14,330 nucleotides of DNA, from NCBI GenBank assembly GCA_002350525.1, contig DEFA01000009.1, positions 1,993 to 16,322 of the forward strand. Direction: 5' to 3'. The notes beneath the pieces were generated by a model that was not told the origin of the DNA, made no database searches, and worked only from the letters and a program-made list of their open reading frames with translations. This DNA is from Lachnospiraceae bacterium UBA2864. GTDB taxonomy: Bacteria; Bacillota; Clostridia; Lachnospirales; Lachnospiraceae. The number at the start of each line of letters is the position of its first letter. Position 1 is the first letter of the stretch. Position numbers and translations under genes: made by a program. Below, piece by piece: positions 6,242 to 12,344 of the stretch.

Positions 6242-6256
6242 GTCATGTAGCAATGA

Positions 6257-6380
6257 GCAGTGCATATGGATTTATAATTAGTGCGTTGGGAGTTTGCTCG
6301 CATAAGCACTAAATTATAAATCCATATATTCGGCGAATGCCGAAGAACGAAAAAATGCGAAGCATTTTTGAGTGCACTGC
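6257..6380 (+). other. 124-nt nested inverted-repeat structure (cloverleaf-like leader or mobile repeat)
   Basis: Outer arms GCAGTGCA (6257-6264) and TGCACTGC (6373-6380) are perfect complements. Inside lie three hairpins: a 21-bp arm 6264-6284 with 6306-6327 (one bulged base, 21-nt loop), TTCGGC-GAAT-GCCGAA (6329-6344), and AAAAATGC-GAA-GCATTTTT (6351-6369). Together these draw a four-way junction, ending 5 nt before the GGAGG of lysR. A TATAAT at 6273-6278 lies inside the first arm. It may be a structured mRNA leader or a MITE-like intergenic repeat. No known riboswitch class is recognised. Confidence 0.75.
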
Positions 6381-6395
6381 GAACTGGAGGATTCT

Positions 6396-7271
6396 ATGGA
6401 GATCAAAAGCCTGCGATACTTCCTTGCCGTCGCAAGGGAAGAGAATATGACAAAAGCTGCGGACATGCTTCATGTCACACAGCCTACGCTTTCAAAAACG
6501 CTAAAATCACTCGAAGATGAACTGGGAAAAAAGTTATTTACACGTCACAGCTTTAGCATATCCCTGACTGATGAGGGGATGCTTCTTCGCGACCGTGCGG
6601 AAGATCTCATCACCATGGCCGACCGTATAGAACAGGAATTCATCACCCTTGACGATATCACCGGCGGGGATATCTACTTCGGACTAGCCGAAAGCTATCA
6701 GATAAAATACCTTGCACGGGAAATCCGCATATTAAAAAGCAGATATCCCGGATTTACCTATCACATCACCAGCGGCGATACAGAACAGGTTACGGAAAAA
6801 CTGGATAAAGGGCTTCTTGATTTTGCAGTTTTATGCGAAAAGCCCAATACGGCAAAATACGATTATGTCAAATTTCCGGAATCTGATATATGGGGTGCCG
6901 TCATGCCAACAGACCATCCTCTTGCCATGAAGAAATCCATTAATGTAAAAGATCTCATCGGGCAGCCTCTCTTCTGTTCCGAGCAGAGCTGGAACAATGA
7001 AATACCTGCCTGGGCCGGTGATGATTTTGAAAGACTGCATCTTGAAGGTTCATTCCGCCTGTCTTATAACGGATCTCTTTTTGCACAGGAAGGTCTCGGA
7101 ATCCTCCTGACTTTTAAGCATTTGGTCGAATGCTCAGAGGAGAATGGTCTGGTATTTCTTCCATTATCTCCGAAGCAGACATCTGAGCTATACTTGATCT
7201 GGCACAAATTTCCATCCTTTACACCTATAGCTGAAAAATTCCTTGCTCAGATCAAAACATCGTTCCACTAA
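6396..7271 (+). CDS. LysR family transcriptional regulator
   Basis: A 291-residue LTTR. The N-terminal winged HTH reads SLRYFLAVAREENMTKAADM (5-24) and LHVTQPTLSKTLKSLEDELG (25-44), the canonical LysR pattern, followed by KLFTRHSFSISLTDEG. The C-terminal effector domain (about 88-291) has the usual GDIYFGLAESYQIKYLAREI start and LLDFAVLCEKP, and the protein ends near QIKTSFH. GGAGG (6386-6390) is 5 nt before the ATG at 6396, so the GTG at 6372, which lies in the hairpin region, is not the start. It is divergent from, and probably controls, the 74-aa/hydrolase operon; the effector is unknown. Confidence 0.95.
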   Translation: MEIKSLRYFLAVAREENMTKAADMLHVTQPTLSKTLKSLEDELGKKLFTRHSFSISLTDEGMLLRDRAEDLITMADRIEQEFITLDDITGGDIYFGLAESYQIKYLAREIRILKSRYPGFTYHITSGDTEQVTEKLDKGLLDFAVLCEKPNTAKYDYVKFPESDIWGAVMPTDHPLAMKKSINVKDLIGQPLFCSEQSWNNEIPAWAGDDFERLHLEGSFRLSYNGSLFAQEGLGILLTFKHLVECSEENGLVFLPLSPKQTSELYLIWHKFPSFTPIAEKFLAQIKTSFH

Positions 7272-7329
7272 CCCCATAGCCAGATTATCTTCCGGTATAA
7301 ATTCCGAAGCAGAATTATCTTCTGACTTA

Positions 7330-8034
7330 TCATTTTTCATCTCTGTAAGTTCTATATGATTTCCAGAAGGCCAAGCACATCAACGCATGCCCCCAGGATT
7401 CTCCGCAGCCTGCCAAAAAGGCATACTGTTCCAGGCCAATGGCTATAAGGACCGCATAGATGATTTTTGTCAGAAAACTGAATCCTAAGGGACTCATGAA
7501 AACTGCCACCTTCGGAAGCTTCATTGTTCCCTTCCAAACAAAATACATAAAAGCTATCGTAATGGGGATATCGACGATAAAGCACCATATAAGGAAAGGA
7601 ACGAGCACAGCAGTCCCCGGTATGAGGAATGCCCTGTCCACTGATTCAGCGTCTATTCCCGCTTTTATCGCGGTTTGCATAAACAGCGCAGCCAGACAGC
7701 AAGCCGTATGAAACGATACAAACATCATCGGTGCGGAGACGCATCCAAAACGAAACACTTTGTACATTTTAGGGTGACGATTTGCTCCAATGTCGCCAAG
7801 TATATTGACCATAACCGGGGCATAAGCCATGCAGCCAAAGCCGGAGAGAATTCCCAAAGCCATAGAGGTCAAATAGAACCATGACGGAACTTTCACGATA
7901 TTGGAATTAAGAAACCCAAACACAATTGGCTCTCCGCCAAGTGGAACATATCCCAACAGCCAGTCGCCGACTCCACACAAGAGCAACGCAACTGTGCCAA
8001 AATACAAACACTTTTTTACATTTCCACGATTCAT
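7330..8034 (-). CDS. Multi-pass membrane protein of unknown function (possibly DUF6796)
   Basis: 234 residues with about six to seven hydrophobic segments: near 9-30 (LYFGTVALLLCGVGDWLLGY), 50-68, 71-83, 98-120, 138-164, 178-197 and 203-226. Motifs include GDWLLGYVPLGGEPI, VPSWFYLTSMALG and the C-terminal ESWGHALMCLAFW. Charged residues at membrane edges (GDW, SFH, ESWGH) are the sort conserved in the DUF6796 group, a name I recall but cannot verify. AAGGAG lies about 10 nt before the ATG at 8034. It is downstream of, and co-transcribed with, a second membrane protein (gap about 40 bp). No function is known. Confidence 0.72.
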   Translation of the reverse strand: MNRGNVKKCLYFGTVALLLCGVGDWLLGYVPLGGEPIVFGFLNSNIVKVPSWFYLTSMALGILSGFGCMAYAPVMVNILGDIGANRHPKMYKVFRFGCVSAPMMFVSFHTACCLAALFMQTAIKAGIDAESVDRAFLIPGTAVLVPFLIWCFIVDIPITIAFMYFVWKGTMKLPKVAVFMSPLGFSFLTKIIYAVLIAIGLEQYAFLAGCGESWGHALMCLAFWKSYRTYRDEK

Positions 8035-8074
8035 ATCTTAAGTTCTCCTTACCATTCAGCACTAAGCTTTTATA

Positions 8075-8566
8075 TCAGAAAATTGTACATATCCATGCTA
8101 TAACTGCACCGACCGGAATATATACAATAAAATGCATTAAATGAATCTTCCAGTTAAATCCAAAAAGATGCGGTCCCACTATGTCTGTTACTTCCGGATA
8201 ATATCGAGGGAAAAAGTTTGAATGACATAGCAGTTTCCAGTCGAAAAATCCAATGTCAAAAATCTCCAAACCATATAGCATAATAATAAATCTGATAAAG
8301 AAACCGAGGAAACTAAAATCGTTCTTTATACCATCCCATCCGCCGAGAACAAAGGCTCCGGCAAATGTGAGAAAAGCAACTGCTATAAGCACCCATCCGA
8401 TTGTATGCGCACCTTTAAACCGTTCTTTTCTATCCGGGATAGCATCTACAATCTCTTTGGGTGCTGACGAGAAAAACTTCTTATCCTGAATATATGCAAC
8501 TCCTGCATACAATAAAAGAAAATACGCTGCCATCATCATTAGTGTTGTAACTATTGTAATTATCAT
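8075..8566 (-). CDS. Small membrane protein of unknown function
   Basis: 163 residues with four likely membrane segments: 1-25 (IITIVTTLMMMAAYFLLLY), about 55-75 (IGWVLIAVAFLTFAGAFVL), 85-105 (FLGFFIRFIIMLYGLEIFD) and 142-161. A conserved-looking loop, FDIGFFDWKLLCHSNFFPRY, lies between TM3 and TM4. The start at 8566 has only a weak GAAG site. It is the first gene of a two-gene operon with the 234-aa membrane protein and has a good promoter upstream at 8639-8611. No family name can be given with confidence. Confidence 0.75.
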   Translation of the reverse strand: MIITIVTTLMMMAAYFLLLYAGVAYIQDKKFFSSAPKEIVDAIPDRKERFKGAHTIGWVLIAVAFLTFAGAFVLGGWDGIKNDFSFLGFFIRFIIMLYGLEIFDIGFFDWKLLCHSNFFPRYYPEVTDIVGPHLFGFNWKIHLMHFIVYIPVGAVIAWICTIF

Positions 8567-8592
8567 GCTGATTTAACTTCTTTCGTTTTTTT

Positions 8593-8639
8593 ATATGTTC
8601 ATTTGTTCATATAATAATATCACTGCTGTCTTTTGTCAA
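8593..8639 (-). promoter_or_regulatory. Promoter and probable operator of the membrane-protein operon
   Basis: On minus, a perfect TTGACA (8639-8634), 17-bp spacer and TATTAT (8616-8611). Immediately downstream lies ATATGTTCATTTGTTCATAT (8593-8612), two direct copies of TGTTCAT with ATATG/CATAT ends, overlapping the start of transcription. This is where a repressor would bind; no regulator gene is adjacent. Confidence 0.65.
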
Positions 8640-8719
8640 GCTGAAACTGCCAATTGGTATCTACTGCTGAAACTGCCAATTGGTGGCTACTGCTGAAAAC
8701 GACCAATTGAGGGGCTACT
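8640..8719. repeat. Three tandem 26-bp repeats
   Basis: Units start at 8640, 8666 and 8692, each beginning GCTGAAA, with CCAATTG in the middle and ending in CTACT. The first two share 24 of 26 bases; the third is 28 bp and more diverged. They begin one base upstream of the -35 of the leftward membrane operon and run into the hairpin at 8698-8733. They may be activator sites, Rep-type iterons, or the terminal repeats of a lost IS (IS21-type ends carry such repeats). Confidence 0.85.
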
Positions 8720-8733
8720 CTCAATCGGTCGTT
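8698..8733 (-). terminator. Stem-loop downstream of the Rep-like operon
   Basis: AACGACCAATTGAG (8698-8711) pairs with CTCAATCGGTCGTT (8720-8733) around an 8-nt loop. On the minus strand the one mismatch becomes a G-U pair, so the RNA forms a 14-bp stem followed by TTC. It lies about 80 bp past the stop of the 201-aa gene, so it can end the leftward operon, but the T-run is short. It also overlaps the third tandem repeat. Confidence 0.5.
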
Positions 8734-8810
8734 CAAGCTTTGGGATAGTTATTATTCTTTTAGGTGCTGTACTTAGTTAAATGTTAAGTTACTTCGCTCA
8801 TACTTTTTCT

Positions 8811-9416
8811 TCATTTTTCCGGTCTGCGCCTTATCTTGAATGGTGCGGTTTTCAAGATATCCTTCCAATGCTCAAGCTTACGGTTGACCTTGATCCTCTC
8901 CATATATTCACGAAAATCAAAGTCCGCCTTAACAGCATCATCAGGATAACGGTATCTTTCCATAGCAATAGATGTATGATCTTCATTCGTAAGGCTCTCA
9001 AGCGCGTCTTTGATTGAAGAGGGATGAGTCAAGACTCGCAGATAATGCACACTCGGCATCCCGAACCAGTCCGAAATATCTTCATCGTAAACACTTTTAT
9101 CTGCGATTATGAAGATGTGCCAATATGCTTCCTTCTTATCACCTATAAAGGGTGGTTCTTTCATCTGCTCATCAAGATACTCCTGTTGGGATGAATATTT
9201 TTCCATCCCCGGAAATCCGTCTGCCCAGCAGTACTGAGCACCATAGTAACGGCAATTCATGTCATGCTGGTTGTAAGTCTCTTTGTCGTGGAGGACATAC
9301 GCCCATTTTATGATCTGTTCGTGATCTAAGGCAGATTTGATGAAGGCTTCGGTATCGTTACCTCGATCTCCTTCTTTAATATTAAAAATGTAAAATCTTT
9401 CCTTTGTTCTTTTCAT
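8811..9416 (-). CDS. Plasmid Rep_2 (RepB-like) protein with degenerate catalytic motifs
   Basis: A 201-residue protein that follows the layout of rolling-circle initiators of the pMV158 RepB type. It has an N-terminal strand RFYIFNIKEGDRG (7-19), metal-ligand motif YVLHDKE (40-46), the HUH strand AYWHIFIIADKSVY (97-110), and the C-terminal region SVHYLRVLTHPSSIKDALES (122-141), then RYPDDAVKADFDFREYM. Key positions are altered: H-x-H has become Y98-W-H100, and the segment expected to read YLTHED is SLTNED (Ser141, Asn144), so the nucleophilic Tyr is missing. About 50 residues are inserted between the LHDKE and HUH motifs. The protein may bind DNA but probably cannot nick. It follows the 110-aa gene with a 6-bp gap. 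Assignment is by eye. Confidence 0.6.
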   Translation of the reverse strand: MKRTKERFYIFNIKEGDRGNDTEAFIKSALDHEQIIKWAYVLHDKETYNQHDMNCRYYGAQYCWADGFPGMEKYSSQQEYLDEQMKEPPFIGDKKEAYWHIFIIADKSVYDEDISDWFGMPSVHYLRVLTHPSSIKDALESLTNEDHTSIAMERYRYPDDAVKADFDFREYMERIKVNRKLEHWKDILKTAPFKIRRRPEK

Positions 9417-9422
9417 ATTCTT

Positions 9423-9755
9423 TTATCCGGAATCTATACATTCAAAAATCCACGGACGCTTCTTCATATACCTGATTTTTATGGACGTTCCCTTGATTTC
9501 CTCAGGATCCGGTTCCGGTCCGGGATAGAACAGATACCAGCCGATCCTCTCCTTATCTTCAGCGAAATATTTTATAGCATATTCGTTTATTTCGGACGAT
9601 GGCGGTACATTTGTCAGCTTGGGATAATGTGCCCTCGAGCTGATTCTGCTGTTATATACATGATTCGTTTTGCCTGTAAAATATGCGGTTGTCTCAACCC
9701 ATCCACGCCTCGTTGAGGGATGTGTTATCTTTCCAAATAATTCAAACAGATTCAT
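9423..9755 (-). CDS. Hypothetical protein, 110 aa
   Basis: A soluble, mixed-charge protein of unknown family. It begins MNLFELFGKITHPSTRRGWV and has ETTAYFTGKTNHVYNSRI, a Pro-rich stretch YPGPEPDPEEIKG (76-88) and a basic end IRYMKKRPWIFECIDSG. AGGAG is about 6 nt before the ATG at 9755. It is placed between the IMPase gene (16 bp upstream) and the Rep-like gene (6 bp downstream), so the three form one transcriptional unit. No function can be assigned. Confidence 0.75.
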   Translation of the reverse strand: MNLFELFGKITHPSTRRGWVETTAYFTGKTNHVYNSRISSRAHYPKLTNVPPSSEINEYAIKYFAEDKERIGWYLFYPGPEPDPEEIKGTSIKIRYMKKRPWIFECIDSG

Positions 9756-9771
9756 ATCTATCTCCTAAATA

Positions 9772-10539
9772 TCACCGTTTAAAGCACTCAGGTATTTTCT
9801 TAACACCTCTTGCTCGACAGATTGTTTCTGATGGTCCTCTGTATGAAAGCGGATTACCCTCGAAATCAGACACTGTACATCCTGCCTCCTCAGCGATGAG
9901 TGCACCTGCGGCATAATCCCACAGCTGAATCTTTGCCTCGAAGAAGAGATTTACGCGGCCCATAGCAACACAGCAATAATCCCACGCTGCTGTGCCCGAA
10001 CGTCTGAGATCCACACACTGAGGGAGCAGTTCTCTTGCTATATCAAATGTTTTCTGATGAAGCTCCGTATAGTAAGGAGCCGTTCCAAAAACCGCCAGGG
10101 ACTCAGCCAGCGGAGCTTCCGAAGACATTATCCTCTCACCATTCATAAATGCACCCTCGCACTTAACAGCTGAGAAAAGCATATCATCATAAGGATTATA
10201 GATGACTCCTATATATGCCTTGCCCTCCTTCAGAAGTGCAATGGACACAACCGACGGACGATATCCGTAAATGAAGTTCGATGTTCCGTCTATTGGATCA
10301 AGCACAAAACAAAGCCCGTGGCTCATCTTCTCATCAAATACATCCTGCCCGTCCTCTTCACCGAGAAACATCGCCTCCGGCACAACCTCACTCAACTTCT
10401 CGATCAGGAATGCCTGAATCTTCTCGTCATACTCCGTACAGAAATTCGCATGCCCCGACTTCTCCATAATTGTAGGCCTCTTGGCATTCACCATAATATC
10501 GCCTGCCTGCTTCGCAATCGATATAATTTCCTCTATCAT
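9772..10539 (-). CDS. Inositol monophosphatase family phosphatase
   Basis: A 255-residue Mg2+-dependent sugar-phosphate phosphatase of the IMPase/SuhB superfamily, cytoplasmic. Metal-binding motifs are intact: GEED (60-63), DPIDGTSNF (81-89) and WDYAAGALIAEEAG (207-220); the KSGHANFCTEYD segment (27-38) matches the family's K----D-VT--D region. Length is typical. A TTG at 10551 also opens the frame, but GGAG stands 6 nt before the ATG at 10539, which is preferred. Substrates could be inositol-1-phosphate, fructose-1,6-bisphosphate or PAP. It is the first gene of an operon with the 110-aa and Rep-like genes, an unusual partnership. Confidence 0.93.
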   Translation of the reverse strand: MIEEIISIAKQAGDIMVNAKRPTIMEKSGHANFCTEYDEKIQAFLIEKLSEVVPEAMFLGEEDGQDVFDEKMSHGLCFVLDPIDGTSNFIYGYRPSVVSIALLKEGKAYIGVIYNPYDDMLFSAVKCEGAFMNGERIMSSEAPLAESLAVFGTAPYYTELHQKTFDIARELLPQCVDLRRSGTAAWDYCCVAMGRVNLFFEAKIQLWDYAAGALIAEEAGCTVSDFEGNPLSYRGPSETICRARGVKKIPECFKR

Positions 10540-10572
10540 CTTTTTCTCCAAATCACTTTATGTAAACTATAT

Positions 10573-10668
10573 TTAGTGTATCGATGCCAGATCTGACTTA
10601 ACTATCGCTGCGAATTCCTTCGGGGCATCGTTATGTACATAATGGCCGCAGCCTTCTATTACATCATA
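10573..10668 (-). pseudogene. C-terminal remnant of an alpha/beta hydrolase
   Basis: With no start codon, the minus frame reads VIEGCGHYVHNDAPKEFAAI then VKSDLASIH-stop at 10573. GCGHYVHNDAPKEF contains the catalytic-His context of alpha/beta hydrolases (GxGHxxH-D-P--F). An in-frame TGA at 10671-10669 closes it upstream. Only about 31 codons remain of what would be a protein of about 250-300 residues. Confidence 0.7.
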
Positions 10669-10690
10669 TCATCATATCCATATCACAGAA

Positions 10691-11161
10691 TTACAGCGGA
10701 CACTCAATTGTGATCATAGCATCCTCAAATCCGTTTCTATAGTAGAACCTTAATCCATCCTTATTCAGTGGAAATACCTGCGTTCTGAAGAAATCCGCAT
10801 TATTATCTCTTCCGTACTGCTTCACAACATCCATCAACTGAGTGCCGATTCCCTTGCTTCTGTAAGATGCGGTAACCACGAGATCCTGCAGATAGACTGC
10901 AAGCTCCGGCTTCAGACAAGGAACCTCCTTGGATTTAATAAGCACCGCATGAGCAAATCCGATAACCTCTCCATCATCCTCAGCAACAAACATTCTTTGG
11001 CGATCACTGTCCCAGAATTCTTCCATTTGCGATATTCTTGTTCCCTTCGGACTCATCACGAAATGCTGTGGCTGATACACAACTGCATCCTCTTCAAGCT
11101 CAGTGTAAAGCTCCTCCAAACGTGCTGCATCCTCAGGTCTTCCGATTCGAATACTGATCAT
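10691..11161 (-). CDS. GNAT family N-acetyltransferase
   Basis: A 156-residue acetyl-CoA-dependent acyltransferase. The beta4-alpha3 motif A is LQDLVVTASYRSKGIGTQLM (91-110) with the pyrophosphate loop R101-S-K-G-I-G106. Motif B, LNKDGLRFYYRNGFEDA (132-148), is typical. The N-terminal IRIGRPEDAARLEELY is the usual family start. GGAGG stands 9 nt before the ATG at 11161. The acceptor substrate is unknown. It is preceded by an extended -10 promoter (TGGTATAAT) and a strong terminator, so it is its own transcription unit. Confidence 0.93.
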   Translation of the reverse strand: MISIRIGRPEDAARLEELYTELEEDAVVYQPQHFVMSPKGTRISQMEEFWDSDRQRMFVAEDDGEVIGFAHAVLIKSKEVPCLKPELAVYLQDLVVTASYRSKGIGTQLMDVVKQYGRDNNADFFRTQVFPLNKDGLRFYYRNGFEDAMITIECPL

Positions 11162-11226
11162 AAGTAACTACCTCCAATTCCAAGTAAAATCAAAGCGCCC
11201 CCCATCCCCAAGAACACAAATGTCAT
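11158..11226 (-). CDS. Possible 22-aa hydrophobic micro-ORF overlapping the GNAT start
   Basis: MTFVFLGMGGALILLGIGG followed by SYL-stop forms a short membrane-like helix whose stop overlaps the GNAT ATG (ATGA type). It is hydrophobic and Gly-rich, as in one-pass micropeptides. Against it, its ATG lies inside the predicted -10 element and no ribosome binding site is visible, so a transcript starting just downstream would lack the ATG. It may instead be a remnant of a membrane protein C-terminus. Confidence 0.25.
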   Translation of the reverse strand: MTFVFLGMGGALILLGIGGSYL

Positions 11227-11233
11227 TATACCA
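11225..11233 (-). promoter_or_regulatory. Extended -10 promoter before the GNAT gene
   Basis: On minus, TGGTATAAT is a perfect extended -10 (TGnTATAAT); no convincing -35 lies at 17 bp (TACAAG). Transcription would start near 11218, about 57 nt before the GNAT ATG. Confidence 0.55.
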
Positions 11234-11289
11234 TATTCCGACCGGCTCTTGTACAGTTACCCATAGTATAAAGCACCACAAAAATCCAC

Positions 11290-11315
11290 AAAAAAGCCGG
11301 CCCCGAAGGGCCGGC
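11290..11315 (-). terminator. Rho-independent terminator with UUCG tetraloop
   Basis: On the minus strand GCCGGCCC-TTCG-GGGCCGGC is followed by TTTTTT. The 8-bp all-GC stem with a stable UUCG loop and T-run is a textbook intrinsic terminator for the leftward transcript of the YezG-like gene and its 24-aa partner. Confidence 0.92.
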
Positions 11316-11332
11316 CGACTATCATAAGTATC

Positions 11333-11407
11333 TCAAACCATATAACACGTCTTGTTCAGATACATGATATCTCCATCATTTACTATTTCAATCCATTCTG
11401 AAGTCAT
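11333..11407 (-). CDS. Possible 24-aa small protein coupled to the YezG-like gene
   Basis: The ATG (11407-11405) shares one base with the stop of the upstream 139-aa gene (TAATG), so coupled translation is possible. The peptide begins MTSEWIEIVNDGDIMYLNK and ends at a TGA at 11335-11333, 18 bp before the terminator stem. It is polar and does not look random, but it has no known relatives that I recall. It may be the start of a larger, truncated gene. Confidence 0.4.
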   Translation of the reverse strand: MTSEWIEIVNDGDIMYLNKTCYMV

Positions 11408-11826
11408 TATTTTTCTTTCTCTTCCTTCAGCCATTTCATAAAAACCTGAAACGGTGTTACTTTATCCTTGACACTATAATCTTCATAAGAGACCAATGCA
11501 TCATACTTTCTTGTCTTCGCATCATAATGTATCTTTAACTCATTCGGAGTGGCGGTATCGTATTCCCTACATATTTCTTCAAGCTTAGAAATATCATCTC
11601 TGCCCACCTCCATGAACTCATCTTCACTACATGATGTATCTACTTGGCTAGCGGCAAGAATTCTTCCATCCACTCTGAAAAATGCGTTAAACATCCTCAT
11701 AGTTTCTGTCCTATATAAATAAGCAAACACCTCTTCTGCTTTATTTTCTGCATATTCTAAGCAAAGTGATATATAATCCGACTGTAGTTCAGAAAAAACA
11801 TCTTCATATCCCTGTTTCATGGTCAT
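11407..11826 (-). CDS. Immunity protein, YezG/DUF600-like (tentative)
   Basis: 139 residues, acidic and soluble. Features are YEDVFSELQSDYISLCLEYA (7-26), AYLYRTETMRMFNAFFRVDG (35-54), and near the C-terminus NELKIHYDAKTRKYDALVSY (95-114), ending FMKWLKEEKEK. The pattern IYD-KTGK-DA--SYE...W----K resembles YezG/DUF600-type immunity proteins that guard against LXG-type nuclease toxins. This is a tentative match. AAGGA lies 8 nt before the ATG at 11826; the ATG at 11820 is an alternative. No toxin gene is next to it. Confidence 0.6.
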   Translation of the reverse strand: MTMKQGYEDVFSELQSDYISLCLEYAENKAEEVFAYLYRTETMRMFNAFFRVDGRILAASQVDTSCSEDEFMEVGRDDISKLEEICREYDTATPNELKIHYDAKTRKYDALVSYEDYSVKDKVTPFQVFMKWLKEEKEK

Positions 11827-11904
11827 TATTATCCTTTCAGTGAATTTTATAAAATTGGTTTTTATGAAAACTTGAAAATATCATTTTCTATATAAACTCC
11901 ACAA

Positions 11905-11935
11905 AAAAATACTATCGTAAAGTTTATTCCGATAT
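11905..11935 (-). terminator. Weak AT-rich stem-loop with T-run
   Basis: On minus, TATCG and CGATA pair across 12 nt and are followed by GTATTTTTTTG, just past the stop of the 112-aa gene. The stem is short; a terminator function is only plausible. Confidence 0.3.
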
Positions 11936-11948
11936 TATGTTCTAACGC

Positions 11949-12287
11949 TCATCTCGACAAACGAGAAGTTAACCAATTAAGAATTTTATAATAGACGTTT
12001 ACCCATTCTGATAATTCATTCTCCGTGAATAGACGGATTATATTTTCAATTTGCTCCGTTAGTTCTTTTTTCGTTAAGCGCTTAAAATAGCTTTCATCCT
12101 TAAAAAACTCATCCTCGCACCATTTATATTCCTCATACGGTAAGCCATTGTTATCTATGCCCCATTCATACACTTCACAAGGTCCGAATGATAGCTTCTT
12201 AATCAGAACAATACGCCCATTTGAGTTTGCTTTCGTATCAGGCATTATATAAGACCATTTTCCAACAAAAACATTTTTTGAGGTCAT
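11949..12287 (-). CDS. Hypothetical protein, 112 aa
   Basis: A soluble protein with MTSKNVFVGKWSYIMPDTKA, then RIVLIKKLSFGPCEVYEWGI and a C-terminal helical region (ELTEQIENIIRLFTENELSE). GGAGG is 7 nt before the ATG at 12287, so translation is well supported. No family is recognised. Its size, charge and place between an immunity-like gene and a GNAT suggest another accessory or immunity protein, but this is context only. Confidence 0.72.
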   Translation of the reverse strand: MTSKNVFVGKWSYIMPDTKANSNGRIVLIKKLSFGPCEVYEWGIDNNGLPYEEYKWCEDEFFKDESYFKRLTKKELTEQIENIIRLFTENELSEWVNVYYKILNWLTSRLSR

Positions 12288-12344
12288 TATGCTTCCTCCA
12301 TAAATACCGATTTGTCATGGACAATAAAACTGAAATATATACGA

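Noticed and set aside
6329..6369. Rho-independent terminator/attenuator before lysR
   Set aside because: The hairpin AAAAATGC-GAA-GCATTTTT has T residues only as part of its own stem and weak pairing; it fits better as an arm of the larger nested structure, although attenuation cannot be excluded.
6372..6395. GTG at 6372 as the LysR start
   Set aside because: It falls in the closing stem of the nested repeat and lacks a ribosome binding site, while GGAGG precedes the ATG at 6396.
8640..8719. Short CRISPR array
   Set aside because: The three repeats are back-to-back without spacers of constant length, and no cas genes are nearby.
11838..11860. Palindrome AATTTTATAAAATT as a specific operator
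   Set aside because: It is pure AT and could arise by chance in an AT-rich spacer; no supporting promoter spacing was found.
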